Source of the DNA: JAEUSI01 sp036782915
GTDB lineage: Bacteria; Bacteroidota; Ignavibacteria; Tepidaquicellales; Tepidaquicellaceae
Direction: 5' to 3'
Assembly: GCA_036782915.1 (NCBI GenBank)
Contig: DAIPYE010000005.1
Location: 1 to 40,985 of the forward strand
DNA: 40,985 nt
Translations under genes and position numbers: made by a program
Shown: in pieces, positions 30,387-38,589 of the stretch
Position numbering within the stretch: position 1 is the first letter of the stretch
How the letters are laid out: each line of letters opens with the position of its first letter
The notes under the pieces: model-generated
What the model was told of the DNA's origin: nothing
What the model saw: only the letters and a program-made list of their open reading frames with translations
Database searches by the model: none

Positions 30387-31794
30387 ACTGAATTATCTCC
30401 TTTGCGTTTTTTATTTTTTCTGAATTTAAGACAGCTAATACATCATCAACATAGACCTCTCTTCTGATGCCGGTAAGAATACAATTCACTCCCGCTACAG
30501 ATCGAAGTATGAGAAGTGTTTTTTGTGAAAGCGTCAGATCTTTGTATTCCGGATCGAGATTTTTGTCAATAAGACTGTGTATGAATTTACTTCGTTTATC
30601 TGCTTTCATTTTATAATAGTTACTTACAAAATTTAAGAGCCTGTAACATTCCCTGATGTATCTTGCGGAAAAATCTTTCAGATCGGGATCACTGACTTTC
30701 TCATCAAAGATAGTTATGATGCGGCTTATCTTTGGAGCAAGTAGCTGAGTAATAACATCATTGTAATGCTCTATACTTCCGAAATATTTCCAGTTCTCTT
30801 CTATCAGATTTCCGAAAGTCAAAAGTTTTTTAAGAGTTGCAATATCTTTTTCATCTATATTTTTATCCGGATCTTCATTGGGAATTTTTTCATTCAGAAG
30901 ATCATCTTCCATAAGAGAAACCAGCTTCAATTGTTTGAAAAAATCCTTTTCCTGAAACGCTTCCCATTTGAAATCAGAAAGTCTTACAAGACCTTTTGAA
31001 GTAACAGCATTCAAAGGACGGTTTATGAAAACGGTCAGACCTTTTTCTTCTGCAAATTCAAGGACAGTCTTTGAATTAATCTCCTGATTTTTAATGGTGA
31101 CAGCTCCGCATTCAAAGAGATTAAGCGGAAACTGAATGGTTTTAAAATTATGTTTGTCAGAAATTGATTTTGCGATTTCAAAAACTTTTTCAAGCGATGT
31201 AAAATCATATTCGCCGGAAGGAACTACAAAAGTATTGGAGGAAATTCCGTAAGATAAAATTCTACCTTCGGATACTTTTGATTCCAGAAATTCAAATGCC
31301 TTTTTAATTCTTTTATAATAGATCTCATTTGCTTCGCTTTTGTCAATTTTGTTTTCCTTCGCCCAGCCGAGATAATATTCCGGATTATGAAGCAGATAAA
31401 TATCAATGTATTCCTGATCCAGTCTGAACAATTGCCTGTTGATCTGATCTTCCAGAAAATCAGGACTGATGCAGTGCCACAAACCTTCTGTAAATTCAGT
31501 CACATCTTCAAAAGGTTTACCTTCCGTTTTAAGTTTTGCGGCGAATTTATAATTCTGTCCCTGAATGTATCCTCCTTTTGTGATGAGAGTTAATTCATTT
31601 CTGTTAAGTTTATTTTCACTTATCAGATCTCTTAAAACATTTCCCACAAGTTCCTCACTTCCTCCGTCAGAATAATTCGAGGAAGTGTCAACGACATTTA
31701 TACCTGAAGTAAGAGCTTTATATAATGCGTCATAATGTTCCTTTATACTTATGTCTATTCTGTAACACCCGAAACCGATTTCAGAAATACTCAT
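30352..31794 (-). CDS. Aldo/keto reductase family protein with long C-terminal extension
   Basis: The N-terminal ~300 residues form an aldo/keto reductase barrel. The tetrad is visible: Asp and Tyr in NVVDTSSNYSDGGSEELVG near residues 34-41, Lys in LTLITKGGYI near residue 73 and His in IYLLHNPEYYLGWA near residue 135. The YGISSNTF and QFPLNLFECGA strands continue the barrel. The chain then extends from ~300 to 480 with a helical region, including a YIRECYRLLNFVSNYY stretch, and ends in the family-like LRSVAGVNCILTGIRREVYVDD. NADPH use is inferred from the family; substrate unknown. It is the first gene of the AKR-unknown-tadA string. Confidence 0.85.
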   Translation of the reverse strand: MSISEIGFGCYRIDISIKEHYDALYKALTSGINVVDTSSNYSDGGSEELVGNVLRDLISENKLNRNELTLITKGGYIQGQNYKFAAKLKTEGKPFEDVTEFTEGLWHCISPDFLEDQINRQLFRLDQEYIDIYLLHNPEYYLGWAKENKIDKSEANEIYYKRIKKAFEFLESKVSEGRILSYGISSNTFVVPSGEYDFTSLEKVFEIAKSISDKHNFKTIQFPLNLFECGAVTIKNQEINSKTVLEFAEEKGLTVFINRPLNAVTSKGLVRLSDFKWEAFQEKDFFKQLKLVSLMEDDLLNEKIPNEDPDKNIDEKDIATLKKLLTFGNLIEENWKYFGSIEHYNDVITQLLAPKISRIITIFDEKVSDPDLKDFSARYIRECYRLLNFVSNYYKMKADKRSKFIHSLIDKNLDPEYKDLTLSQKTLLILRSVAGVNCILTGIRREVYVDDVLAVLNSEKIKNAKEIIQFVSKEIEYSDA

Positions 31795-31968
31795 TTAAAA
31801 TTTTTTTTACAAATTACTGATATTAAATTCTTGTAAAAAGTCTATATAGGGATACCGAAAGTAAAGATTTTCATTGCTGTCAAAACGTTTTCAATAATTA
31901 AAGTTTAGTTTGAATTTTAAATATTTTTGAATAAAATGTTTTTTGTTTAAAAACAACCCCCTTTCCCT

Positions 31969-31989
31969 TTTTTGAGTCTGACTCAAAAA
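31969..31989. repeat. Short perfect hairpin
   Basis: TTTTTGAGT (31969-31977) and ACTCAAAAA (31981-31989) are perfectly complementary with a 3-nt CTG loop. It directly precedes the larger inverted repeat. On either strand the stem ends in a T-run, so it might act as a weak terminator, although no gene ends nearby. Confidence 0.6.
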
Positions 31990-31998
31990 CATATTTTC

Positions 31999-32107
31999 AC
32001 CACATAGGATCATAGTCACATAGTCAATTTTGTTACAAAAAATCCATTTTTATGTTTCTATGATCCTATGTGGTTCAATCAAACAGAGTTTTGAGACAGA
32101 CTATGTG
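31999..32107. repeat. Octamer-based inverted repeats with interleaved arms
   Basis: ACCACATAGGATCATAG (31999-32015) and CTATGATCCTATGTGGT (32058-32074) are perfect 17-bp inverted arms. A second pair, CACATAGTC (32017-32025) and GACTATGTG (32099-32107), has its left arm inside the first loop and its right arm outside it, so the two pairs interleave. The arms are built of 8-base steps ending in CATAG, like the CACAGAG repeat at 27788. Confidence 0.75.
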
Positions 32108-32213
32108 CCGGTGGGGATTAAAGTAACGTTTTGTACGGATGTGAAAAATATTTTGTTTGAAATGAAATTCGATGTTTCGTTCAGTCATTTAATCATAGTA
32201 TTAATTCAGTGAA

Positions 32214-32840
32214 ATGCATAATTTGAGTTTAAAAAAACGCATGTTCATTACTTTTGAGGGGATTGATCACAGCGGGAAATCCACCCATATAAAACTTTTA
32301 AAACAATATTTCGAATCAAAGAAAAAAAAAGTTATTTCTGTCAGAGAACCGGGAGGAACCGAAATTTCGGAGAAGATCAGAGATATTATTCTTGATAAGA
32401 AAAATCTCAAAATGGAATATCTGACTGAATTTTTACTGTTTTCCGCTTCAAGACAACAGCTTACAAAAGAGATAATCATTCCGCATTTAGAAAAAAACTA
32501 TATTGTGCTTTGTGACAGATATTTTGACTCATCCACCGCATATCAGGGATACGGCGGGAAAAGTGATTTTAAAAAAAAAAAAAAAGTAAAAAAAAATTCA
32601 ACCCGCGGACTTATTTCGCAAAAAACCTTTCTCTTTAATATCAGTTTTGAAGAAAGCATGAAAAGAAAAAAAGCCATGAAAAAGGATGCTGACAGGATAG
32701 AACAGAAAAAAATTTCATACTATAATAAAGTAATAAACGGATATCTTGAGATTTCAAAAAACGATAAAGAAAGATTCGTTGTTATAAACGGCTCGGGTAC
32801 AATTGATGAAGTTCAGAAAAAGATATTGAAGAACCTGTGA
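32214..32840 (+). CDS. tmk: Thymidylate kinase
   Basis: Phosphorylates dTMP to dTDP. The P-loop is FEGIDHSGKSTHIKLL, with His in place of the more usual Gly at the fourth position. The DR motif is LCDRYFDSSTAYQG, and REPGGTEIS and the C-terminal RFVVINGSGTIDEV are conserved. The lid region between STAYQGYGGKSDF and STRGLIS is nearly all Lys (KKKKKVKK), encoded by homopolymer runs of 15 and nine A (32571-32585 and 32588-32596). The frame stays open and the length (208) is normal. ATG at 32241 (MFITFEG) is an alternative start. A heptamer repeat begins at the stop codon. Confidence 0.93.
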   Translation: MHNLSLKKRMFITFEGIDHSGKSTHIKLLKQYFESKKKKVISVREPGGTEISEKIRDIILDKKNLKMEYLTEFLLFSASRQQLTKEIIIPHLEKNYIVLCDRYFDSSTAYQGYGGKSDFKKKKKVKKNSTRGLISQKTFLFNISFEESMKRKKAMKKDADRIEQKKISYYNKVINGYLEISKNDKERFVVINGSGTIDEVQKKILKNL

Positions 32841-32885
32841 ATAGTCTTTAGTGAATGGTGAATTTTCAATAGTGAATGGGTAAAG
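32837..32885. repeat. Degenerate heptamer tandem repeat after tmk (7 units)
   Basis: In 7-base steps: GTGAATA, GTCTTTA, GTGAATG, GTGAATT, TTCAATA, GTGAATG, GGTAAAG. The four GTGAAT copies (32837, 32851, 32858, 32872) are spaced 14, 7 and 14. The first unit contains the tmk stop codon, so the repeat begins at the gene's very end. Confidence 0.6.
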
Positions 32886-32949
32886 GAAAACAGGCAAAGA
32901 GCTTTCCGGAATTAAAAATAAATTAATATAAATTTTAAAAAATAAATAT

Positions 32950-34617
32950 ATGGAAACTTTGAAAAAGTATTTTAAAAAACTATATCCGGTGACATTAATT
33001 ATCACTGCGATATTATTTCTCGGCGCAAATGTCTCGGGAGATGATGACATTTATGAAAAGATCAACCGTAACATGGATCTTTTCGGACAGGTTTATAAGG
33101 AAGTCGCGCTGAATTATGTGGATGAGATTGACGCTGATAAATTTATTACAGCGGGAATTGACGGGATGCTGGCAACTCTGGATCCTTACACAAATTACAT
33201 AGACGAGAGAAGCAGGGATCAGATCGATCTTATAACAACAGGCAAATACGGCGGAGTCGGGATCACAGTCAGCATGAAGGACAGCGTTATCGTGATCACT
33301 GAAATAATGAAAGGATATGAAGCTGAAAAGAAAGGATTGAGAGTTGGTGATAAGATAATCGAGATTGACGGTGTAAATCTTCAGAATCAGAAATCAGATA
33401 ATATGAGAAATCTTGTCAGAGGACCGGTAGGCACAGAGGTGAATTTAAAAATTGAAAGAGAAGGTGAGACAGTAATTTTTAATCTGACACGTCAGGAAAT
33501 AATTCTGAAAAATGTTTCGTATTTCGGTTATCTCGAACCAAAAAGCAACGGCATCGGATTTATAAAACTAGACAGATTCACCAGTATCTCTGAAAGTGAA
33601 GTTGAAAATGCTCTAAAGTCGCTAAAATCAGAAGGTGAACTTAAAGGATTAATTCTTGATCTCCGGGATAACGGAGGCGGTTTACTTGATGCTGCGATCG
33701 GAATTCTGAACAAACTCGTGCCGAAGAACAGCCTGCTTTTAATAACAAAAGGAAAACGGGCAGATTCTGAAAGAAAATATTTTTCAAAGGAAGAGCCGAT
33801 GATATCTAATGATGTTCCGATAGCTGTGCTTGTAAACAGCAGTACTGCTTCAGCTTCAGAAATCGTAGCCGGCGCAATTCAGGATCTAGACAGAGGAGTT
33901 ATAGTCGGTACAAAATCTTTCGGAAAAGGACTTGTTCAGCAGGTCAAAGATCTTGATAAAAATGCTCAGATAAAAATTACCGGTTCAAGATATTATACAC
34001 CTTCGGGAAGGTGGATACAGGAAAAAAATTATTTTAAGGAAAATAAATACGGAGTATTTCTGGATAAAGACAAGTATGATCAGTCTGAATTCAAAACACT
34101 GGACGGAAGAATTGTGAAAGCATACGGCGGAATAGAGCCGGATGTTGAGATTAAGATCGAACCGGAAAGCGAGATCTATGCGGGTTTGCTATCTAAAGAT
34201 ATGTTTTTCAAGTTTGCTAATTATTACGTGGGAAAAAATCCTTCCGTAAAATCCGTCAACTCTGCGGATGATATCTTCAGTCAGTTCAAAGAATTTATAA
34301 AGGAAAATAATTTTTCATATGATTCACAGATCGAAAAAAAGATCAAAGAAATAGAAGCTTTAGCTTCGAATAAAAGTTATAATCCGGAAATTCAAAGTTC
34401 ACTTGATAAAATAGAAGATATTGTAGAATCAGACGAGACCGGTGAAATTGAGCTGGCAAAATCCGAGATCACGATCGCAGTAATCAATGAAATAAATAAA
34501 AGGATCATTACCGAAAAGGAAAATGTAGAAGCAATGTTTAAATTTGACATACAGTTACAAAAAGCTGTCAGCATTCTGGAAAATAAATCTGAGTATAACA
34601 AACTTCTGGGAAAATAA
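32950..34617 (+). CDS. S41 carboxyl-terminal processing protease (CtpA/Prc type)
   Basis: A periplasmic tail-specific protease. A signal anchor (LYPVTLIITAILFLGANVSG, residues 11-30) is followed by an N-terminal helical region, a PDZ domain (about residues 98-180, starting GGVGITVSMKDSVIV with GLRVGDKIIEIDG) and the catalytic core. The Ser/Lys dyad is Ser301 in STASASEIVAG and Lys326 in KSFGKGLVQ, 25 residues apart as in the family. ILDLRDNGGGLL forms part of the active site. A ~120-residue C-terminal helical extension follows. The 555 residues are typical for Bacteroidota-like members. It follows tmk by 109 bp and precedes purK by 52 bp. Confidence 0.94.
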   Translation: METLKKYFKKLYPVTLIITAILFLGANVSGDDDIYEKINRNMDLFGQVYKEVALNYVDEIDADKFITAGIDGMLATLDPYTNYIDERSRDQIDLITTGKYGGVGITVSMKDSVIVITEIMKGYEAEKKGLRVGDKIIEIDGVNLQNQKSDNMRNLVRGPVGTEVNLKIEREGETVIFNLTRQEIILKNVSYFGYLEPKSNGIGFIKLDRFTSISESEVENALKSLKSEGELKGLILDLRDNGGGLLDAAIGILNKLVPKNSLLLITKGKRADSERKYFSKEEPMISNDVPIAVLVNSSTASASEIVAGAIQDLDRGVIVGTKSFGKGLVQQVKDLDKNAQIKITGSRYYTPSGRWIQEKNYFKENKYGVFLDKDKYDQSEFKTLDGRIVKAYGGIEPDVEIKIEPESEIYAGLLSKDMFFKFANYYVGKNPSVKSVNSADDIFSQFKEFIKENNFSYDSQIEKKIKEIEALASNKSYNPEIQSSLDKIEDIVESDETGEIELAKSEITIAVINEINKRIITEKENVEAMFKFDIQLQKAVSILENKSEYNKLLGK

Positions 34618-34669
34618 AGAAAATTATTCCGGAAAATAATTTTTAAAATCTTATAAAATTCATATTAAA

Positions 34670-35791
34670 GTGAAGACAGGTATATTAGGCAGCGGTCAGC
34701 TTGCAAGAATGATAATGGAAGCGGGATATAAATTCGGAATGGAATTTAAAATAATTTCCCCTGAAGATAACTCTCCCGCAGGTCAACTGACAAAAAATGA
34801 AATGATCGGTGACTGTAGCGATGAAGATTGTTTAATAAAATTTTCTGAAGATTGTGATATCATAACACTTGAAAATGAATTTACTGATCTGAATAAAATT
34901 AAATTTCTGGAAAATCTTGGCAAAGCTGTTTATCCTTCTTCAGAAACAATAAAATTTATTCAGGACAAACTTTTTCAAAAAGAATATCTGAAAAAATCCG
35001 GTATCCCGCTTGCAAATTTCACAAGAGTGGATTCAGTATCAGATATAATAAGTTTCGCCTCGGAAAATTCATATCCTGTAGTTTTAAAATCACGGACAAT
35101 GGGTTATGACGGAAAAGGAAATTTTACAGTTACAAATAAGGAAGAAGCTAAAGAAGCTTTTGACAAATTATCCGGGAGAGGCGAACTGATGTGCGAGAGT
35201 TTTGTCAGATTTGAAAAGGAAATTGCAACACAGGTTGTAAGAAATAAAAAAGGTGAGATCAAAGTTTACCCTGTAGTTGAAACCATACAGAAGGATCATA
35301 TATGCAACATGGTGATCGCATCGAAAAATATATGGGGAGAATTGCAGAAAGAAGCGGAATCAATTGCAGTGAAGATCGTAACAGATAAAAATTACATTGG
35401 AGTAATGGGAATTGAGATGTTTCTTATAAAGGATAAAATAATTGTAAACGAACTTGCGCCGCGGGTTCATAATTCCGGACATTATACAATCGAAGGCTGT
35501 TATACTTCCCAGTTTGAAAATCACATCCGCGCAATATATGATCTGCCTCTCGGAAACTGTGATATGAATTGTGAGAATGCTGTGATGATAAATGTTCTGG
35601 GGAAAAGAAACGGAAAGTCTGAACTGAAAAATGCCGGTAAAGTTTTAATGAATGAAAATGTATATCTTCATATTTACGGAAAGAAGAATACCGGCACAGG
35701 TAGGAAGATGGGACATATTACAGTTTTGAATAATGACCTGGGCAAAGCAATTGAAATTGCAAATAAGTGCAATGACGAAATAGAAATTTAA
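34670..35791 (+). CDS. purK: 5-(carboxyamino)imidazole ribonucleotide synthase
   Basis: An ATP-grasp enzyme of purine synthesis that carboxylates AIR with bicarbonate and ATP. The N-terminal KTGILGSGQLARMIMEAG, here seen as GILGSGQLARMI, is the diagnostic Rossmann-like motif. The other marks are SPAGQL, TLENEFTDL, the ATP-binding PVVLKSRTMGYDGKGN and VNELAPRVHNSGHYTIEGC with TSQFENHIRAI. The 373 residues are full length. The start is GTG at 34670. The usual partner purE (N5-CAIR mutase) is not in the neighbourhood. Confidence 0.96.
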   Translation: MKTGILGSGQLARMIMEAGYKFGMEFKIISPEDNSPAGQLTKNEMIGDCSDEDCLIKFSEDCDIITLENEFTDLNKIKFLENLGKAVYPSSETIKFIQDKLFQKEYLKKSGIPLANFTRVDSVSDIISFASENSYPVVLKSRTMGYDGKGNFTVTNKEEAKEAFDKLSGRGELMCESFVRFEKEIATQVVRNKKGEIKVYPVVETIQKDHICNMVIASKNIWGELQKEAESIAVKIVTDKNYIGVMGIEMFLIKDKIIVNELAPRVHNSGHYTIEGCYTSQFENHIRAIYDLPLGNCDMNCENAVMINVLGKRNGKSELKNAGKVLMNENVYLHIYGKKNTGTGRKMGHITVLNNDLGKAIEIANKCNDEIEI

Positions 35792-35818
35792 AATTATTTT
35801 AACAATTTAAAAACAATT

Positions 35819-36760
35819 ATGACAGGATTAATAATATTTTTAATCATCGTAATAGTTATCCTTACTGTAATAAGAGGACAGCTAAAAGATAATCTGAAGT
35901 TAGAAAAAATTGTATCTATACTGCGGGTTGTTGCCGGAGTCGGAATTCTTTTTGCGGCATTACTGGCGTGTGTGGTACAGATCGGTCCGGGTGAGGTCGG
36001 GGTGCAGATACTTTTCGGTAAAATACAGGAAGGCGTACTGAGAAGCGGATTGAATTTTGTAAATCCCCTGATGGAAGTTGAAAAACTTGACGTAAAAACA
36101 CAGGCATATACAATGAGCGGTCAGAATGATCAGGATGTTTCGGAAGTCAAAATTAAGAAAAGCGATCCGATCCAGACTCTTTCTTCGGACGGGCTTACGC
36201 TGCTTTTGGACGTAACAGTGTGGTACAGGATCAGTGCTGATGATGCTCCGAATTTACTCAGAACGATCGGATCGGATTATGAGGCTAAAATTGTTTTACC
36301 TGCCATCAGAACAGCTATCAGGGATGTTGCAGTAAATTTTGTCGCAACGGATATTTATTCATCCAAGAGAGATGATTATGTAAATGATGTAGCGAAGAAA
36401 CTTGAGAATTCATTTGAAGGGCGTGGAATTATTCTGGAAAAAGTTTTACTGAGAAATGTCGAACTTCCGCAAAAAGTAAGAGAAGCAATTGACGAAAAAA
36501 TTTCATCCGAACAAAGAGCGCAGCAGATGGTTTATGTCCTTCAAAAAGAAAGACAGGAAGCTGAAAGAAAAACCGTTGAAGCGCAGGGAGTTGCAGAAGC
36601 GCAGAAAATAATTAACAGTACTATCAGCAATTCATATCTTCAGTGGAAATATATTGAGACATTAAAAGAGCTTGTTAACTCTCCGAATAATTCATTTGTA
36701 ATTGCACCTTATGATCAGAAGCTTGTGCCGATGCTGAACTTTAATCAGCTGGCTAAATAA
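35819..36760 (+). CDS. SPFH/band-7 (prohibitin-like) membrane protein
   Basis: Two N-terminal hydrophobic segments (residues 3-18 and 35-50) are followed by a band-7 domain. QIGPGEVGVQILFGKI, LRSGLNFVNPLMEVEKLDVKTQ, TLLLDVTVWYRI and VRDVAVNF-like IRDVAVNFVATDI are prohibitin-type. From ~225 the chain has the long Glu/Gln/Ala-rich coiled-coil VLQKERQEAERKTVEAQGVA typical of prohibitins, ending YDQKLVPML. It would form large membrane-associated assemblies; the precise role is unknown. It precedes the DUF2007-like gene by three bases, so the two are probably coupled. Confidence 0.88.
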   Translation: MTGLIIFLIIVIVILTVIRGQLKDNLKLEKIVSILRVVAGVGILFAALLACVVQIGPGEVGVQILFGKIQEGVLRSGLNFVNPLMEVEKLDVKTQAYTMSGQNDQDVSEVKIKKSDPIQTLSSDGLTLLLDVTVWYRISADDAPNLLRTIGSDYEAKIVLPAIRTAIRDVAVNFVATDIYSSKRDDYVNDVAKKLENSFEGRGIILEKVLLRNVELPQKVREAIDEKISSEQRAQQMVYVLQKERQEAERKTVEAQGVAEAQKIINSTISNSYLQWKYIETLKELVNSPNNSFVIAPYDQKLVPMLNFNQLAK

Positions 36761-36763
36761 TTT

Positions 36764-37033
36764 ATGGAAAATAAATTAACAGAAATATTTATCACTTATG
36801 ATCCGATGGAAGCAAATCTTGTCAAAGCTAAACTTAGGGATGAGGAAATAGAATTTAATGTAACCGGTGATTACAATATAACAATGTCAATGGAGACATT
36901 TAACACTCAGCTTGGAAGAATTGCCATGAAGCGTCCGATAAAGTTTTTTGTGAAGGAAAGTGACATAGAGCTGGCGAAAGTTGCCATCAATACGGATAAG
37001 TCTTCACTGATGGATGATGATCTTGAGTATTGA
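36764..37033 (+). CDS. DUF2007-like small protein
   Basis: An 89-residue protein with ENKLTEIFITYDPMEANLVKAKL and a C-terminal PIKFFVKESDIELAKVAI stretch. The pattern of a strand, a helix after the PMEANLVKAKL block and a later VxxxDxxxAxxxI helix fits DUF2007, a small fold also named putative signal transducing protein. No catalytic residues are apparent. It is fully packed between the SPFH gene (3 bp) and the M19 dipeptidase (65 bp) and ends in an acidic tail. Confidence 0.75.
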   Translation: MENKLTEIFITYDPMEANLVKAKLRDEEIEFNVTGDYNITMSMETFNTQLGRIAMKRPIKFFVKESDIELAKVAINTDKSSLMDDDLEY

Positions 37034-37098
37034 TAACCGACCGCAGACAATGCTGATTTTTAAGCTTCACTGATTTATCATATCTCATTGAATTATTT

Positions 37099-38484
37099 AT
37101 GAAAATTAATTCGAATATATTTTTAGGGGTATTTATAATAATAGTGCTGGCTATTCTTTTAACCAATAAAATTTTTTTTAATGACGGCAGTAAAAAAGAA
37201 ACTGGCAGTGATTCAGGTATAATTGCTGTTAAAAATTTTGAGAACGAAAAAACTGATCTAAATGTAAACCAATCTGAAAACCAATCTGAAAACCAATCTG
37301 TAAATCAATCTGTAAACGAACTTATGAAAGAAAACAAAATTCAAAAAGACAGTTCTGAAAATTCAAAGGGAAAAAATTATCTTCAGATACATTATGATGC
37401 GATACTTATTGACACTCATAATGATTTTATCTGGAAAGTATTTGATAAAGGCGCGGATCTTGGTGTGAGAAATTTCAATACACAGTCAGATCTGCCGAGA
37501 TTCAGGGCGGGAGGTCTGGATGTACAGGTGTTTGCTGTCTGGATACCGATGAATCAGGTGAAAAGGTCATACAGCTTTACAGTTTCACAGATAGACAAAT
37601 TGAAAAATTTTGGAACAGAATATTCATCAGAATTTGAATTTGCAACTAACTACGATGACATTATAAAGATCACTAACGATAAAAAGATATGCGGTTTGAT
37701 CGGCATCGAGGGTGGAACAGCTATTGAAAAGAATTTAGACAATATAAATGCATTTTATGAAATGGGTGTTCGATATATCGGACTGACGTGGAATAATTCG
37801 AATAATATTTCCACATCTGCACGTGATGAAACCGAACGGGGAAAATCCGGAGGTCTTACGGAATTCGGTATTCAGGTAATTAAAAGAATGAATGAAGTCG
37901 GGATGCTTGTAGATGTTTCACATTTAAGTGAGCAGGGTTTCTGGGATGTAATTGAAAATTCCACTTCACCTGTAATTGCATCACATTCTAATTGTTATGC
38001 GGTCAATCCTCATTTCAGAAACCTTACTGATGAACAGATAAAAGCAATTGCGGAAAATGGCGGATATATAGGCATAAATTTTTACGATAAATTTCTGGAC
38101 AAGGATGCTGACAGGAACAGAACTCAGAACGCTTACGAAAAATATTCTGACGAACTGAATGCATTGAATGAAAAATACGGAGATGATCTTATAAAATACA
38201 ATGAAGAGAGAAATAAATTTCTGGAAGAGCATAATATCGCAGGCGGAACTTCTATTGAGAAAGTGCTGGATCATATTGATCATATAAAGAATTTAGCCGG
38301 AGTAGATTGCATCGGTATCGGATCGGATTTTGACGGTGGGATCACACCGCCGAACGAACTTTACGATGCAAGCTGTTATCCTGAGCTGACGAAGAGATTA
38401 GTTGAAAGAGGATATACTGCAGATGAAATTAAAAAAATTCTCGGAGGAAATTTTCTGAGAGTGTTTAAACAGGTTTGCGGTTAG
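37099..38484 (+). CDS. Membrane-anchored M19 (renal dipeptidase-like) dipeptidase
   Basis: A membrane anchor (residues 6-24, IFLGVFIIIVLAILLTNKI) and a low-complexity Asn/Gln/Ser/Glu linker carry the catalytic domain, which starts near residue 97. The zinc-site motifs of peptidase family M19 are present: LIDTHNDFIW (HxD), LIGIEGGTAI (Glu), VDVSHLSEQGFWDV (His), VIASHSNCYAV (His) and GIGSDFDGG. Known members cleave dipeptides and beta-lactam-like bonds. The domain faces the periplasm or cell surface. The linker is encoded by 12-bp tandem repeats (37267-37314). Confidence 0.93.
   Translation: MKINSNIFLGVFIIIVLAILLTNKIFFNDGSKKETGSDSGIIAVKNFENEKTDLNVNQSENQSENQSVNQSVNELMKENKIQKDSSENSKGKNYLQIHYDAILIDTHNDFIWKVFDKGADLGVRNFNTQSDLPRFRAGGLDVQVFAVWIPMNQVKRSYSFTVSQIDKLKNFGTEYSSEFEFATNYDDIIKITNDKKICGLIGIEGGTAIEKNLDNINAFYEMGVRYIGLTWNNSNNISTSARDETERGKSGGLTEFGIQVIKRMNEVGMLVDVSHLSEQGFWDVIENSTSPVIASHSNCYAVNPHFRNLTDEQIKAIAENGGYIGINFYDKFLDKDADRNRTQNAYEKYSDELNALNEKYGDDLIKYNEERNKFLEEHNIAGGTSIEKVLDHIDHIKNLAGVDCIGIGSDFDGGITPPNELYDASCYPELTKRLVERGYTADEIKKILGGNFLRVFKQVCG
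37267..37314 (+). repeat. 12-bp tandem repeat in the dipeptidase linker (4 units)
   Basis: Units AACCAATCTGAA (twice), AACCAATCTGTA and AATCAATCTGTA encode NQSE, NQSE, NQSV, NQSV. They lie between the membrane anchor and the catalytic domain, so the copy number could vary the linker length without changing frame. Confidence 0.9.
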
Positions 38485-38589
38485 ATTGAATTAATAAAAA
38501 TTATTATGATCACCTTTCAAAAATGTTTTATCTACTTACATTTATAATTTTAAAAGATTATTTTACCACTCAAAACAAACCAATCTTAT

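Larger units (their letters stand above)
31795..32213. other. 419-bp divergent intergenic region with inverted repeats
   Basis: It separates the aldo/keto reductase from tmk. It contains a T-rich hairpin at 31969-31989 and the octamer-based inverted repeats at 31999-32107, both listed separately. A 60-codon plus-strand frame (32030-32212) crosses the repeats and is not supported as a gene. The first ~170 bases are AT-rich with no identified feature. Confidence 0.6.

Noticed and set aside
32030..32212. 60-codon plus-strand ORF before tmk
   Set aside because: It runs through the inverted-repeat arms, has no recognisable product or ribosome binding site, and is explained by the repeat sequence.
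32571..32596. Frameshift in tmk at the poly-A run
   Set aside because: The frame continues through to the conserved C-terminal motifs with normal spacing.
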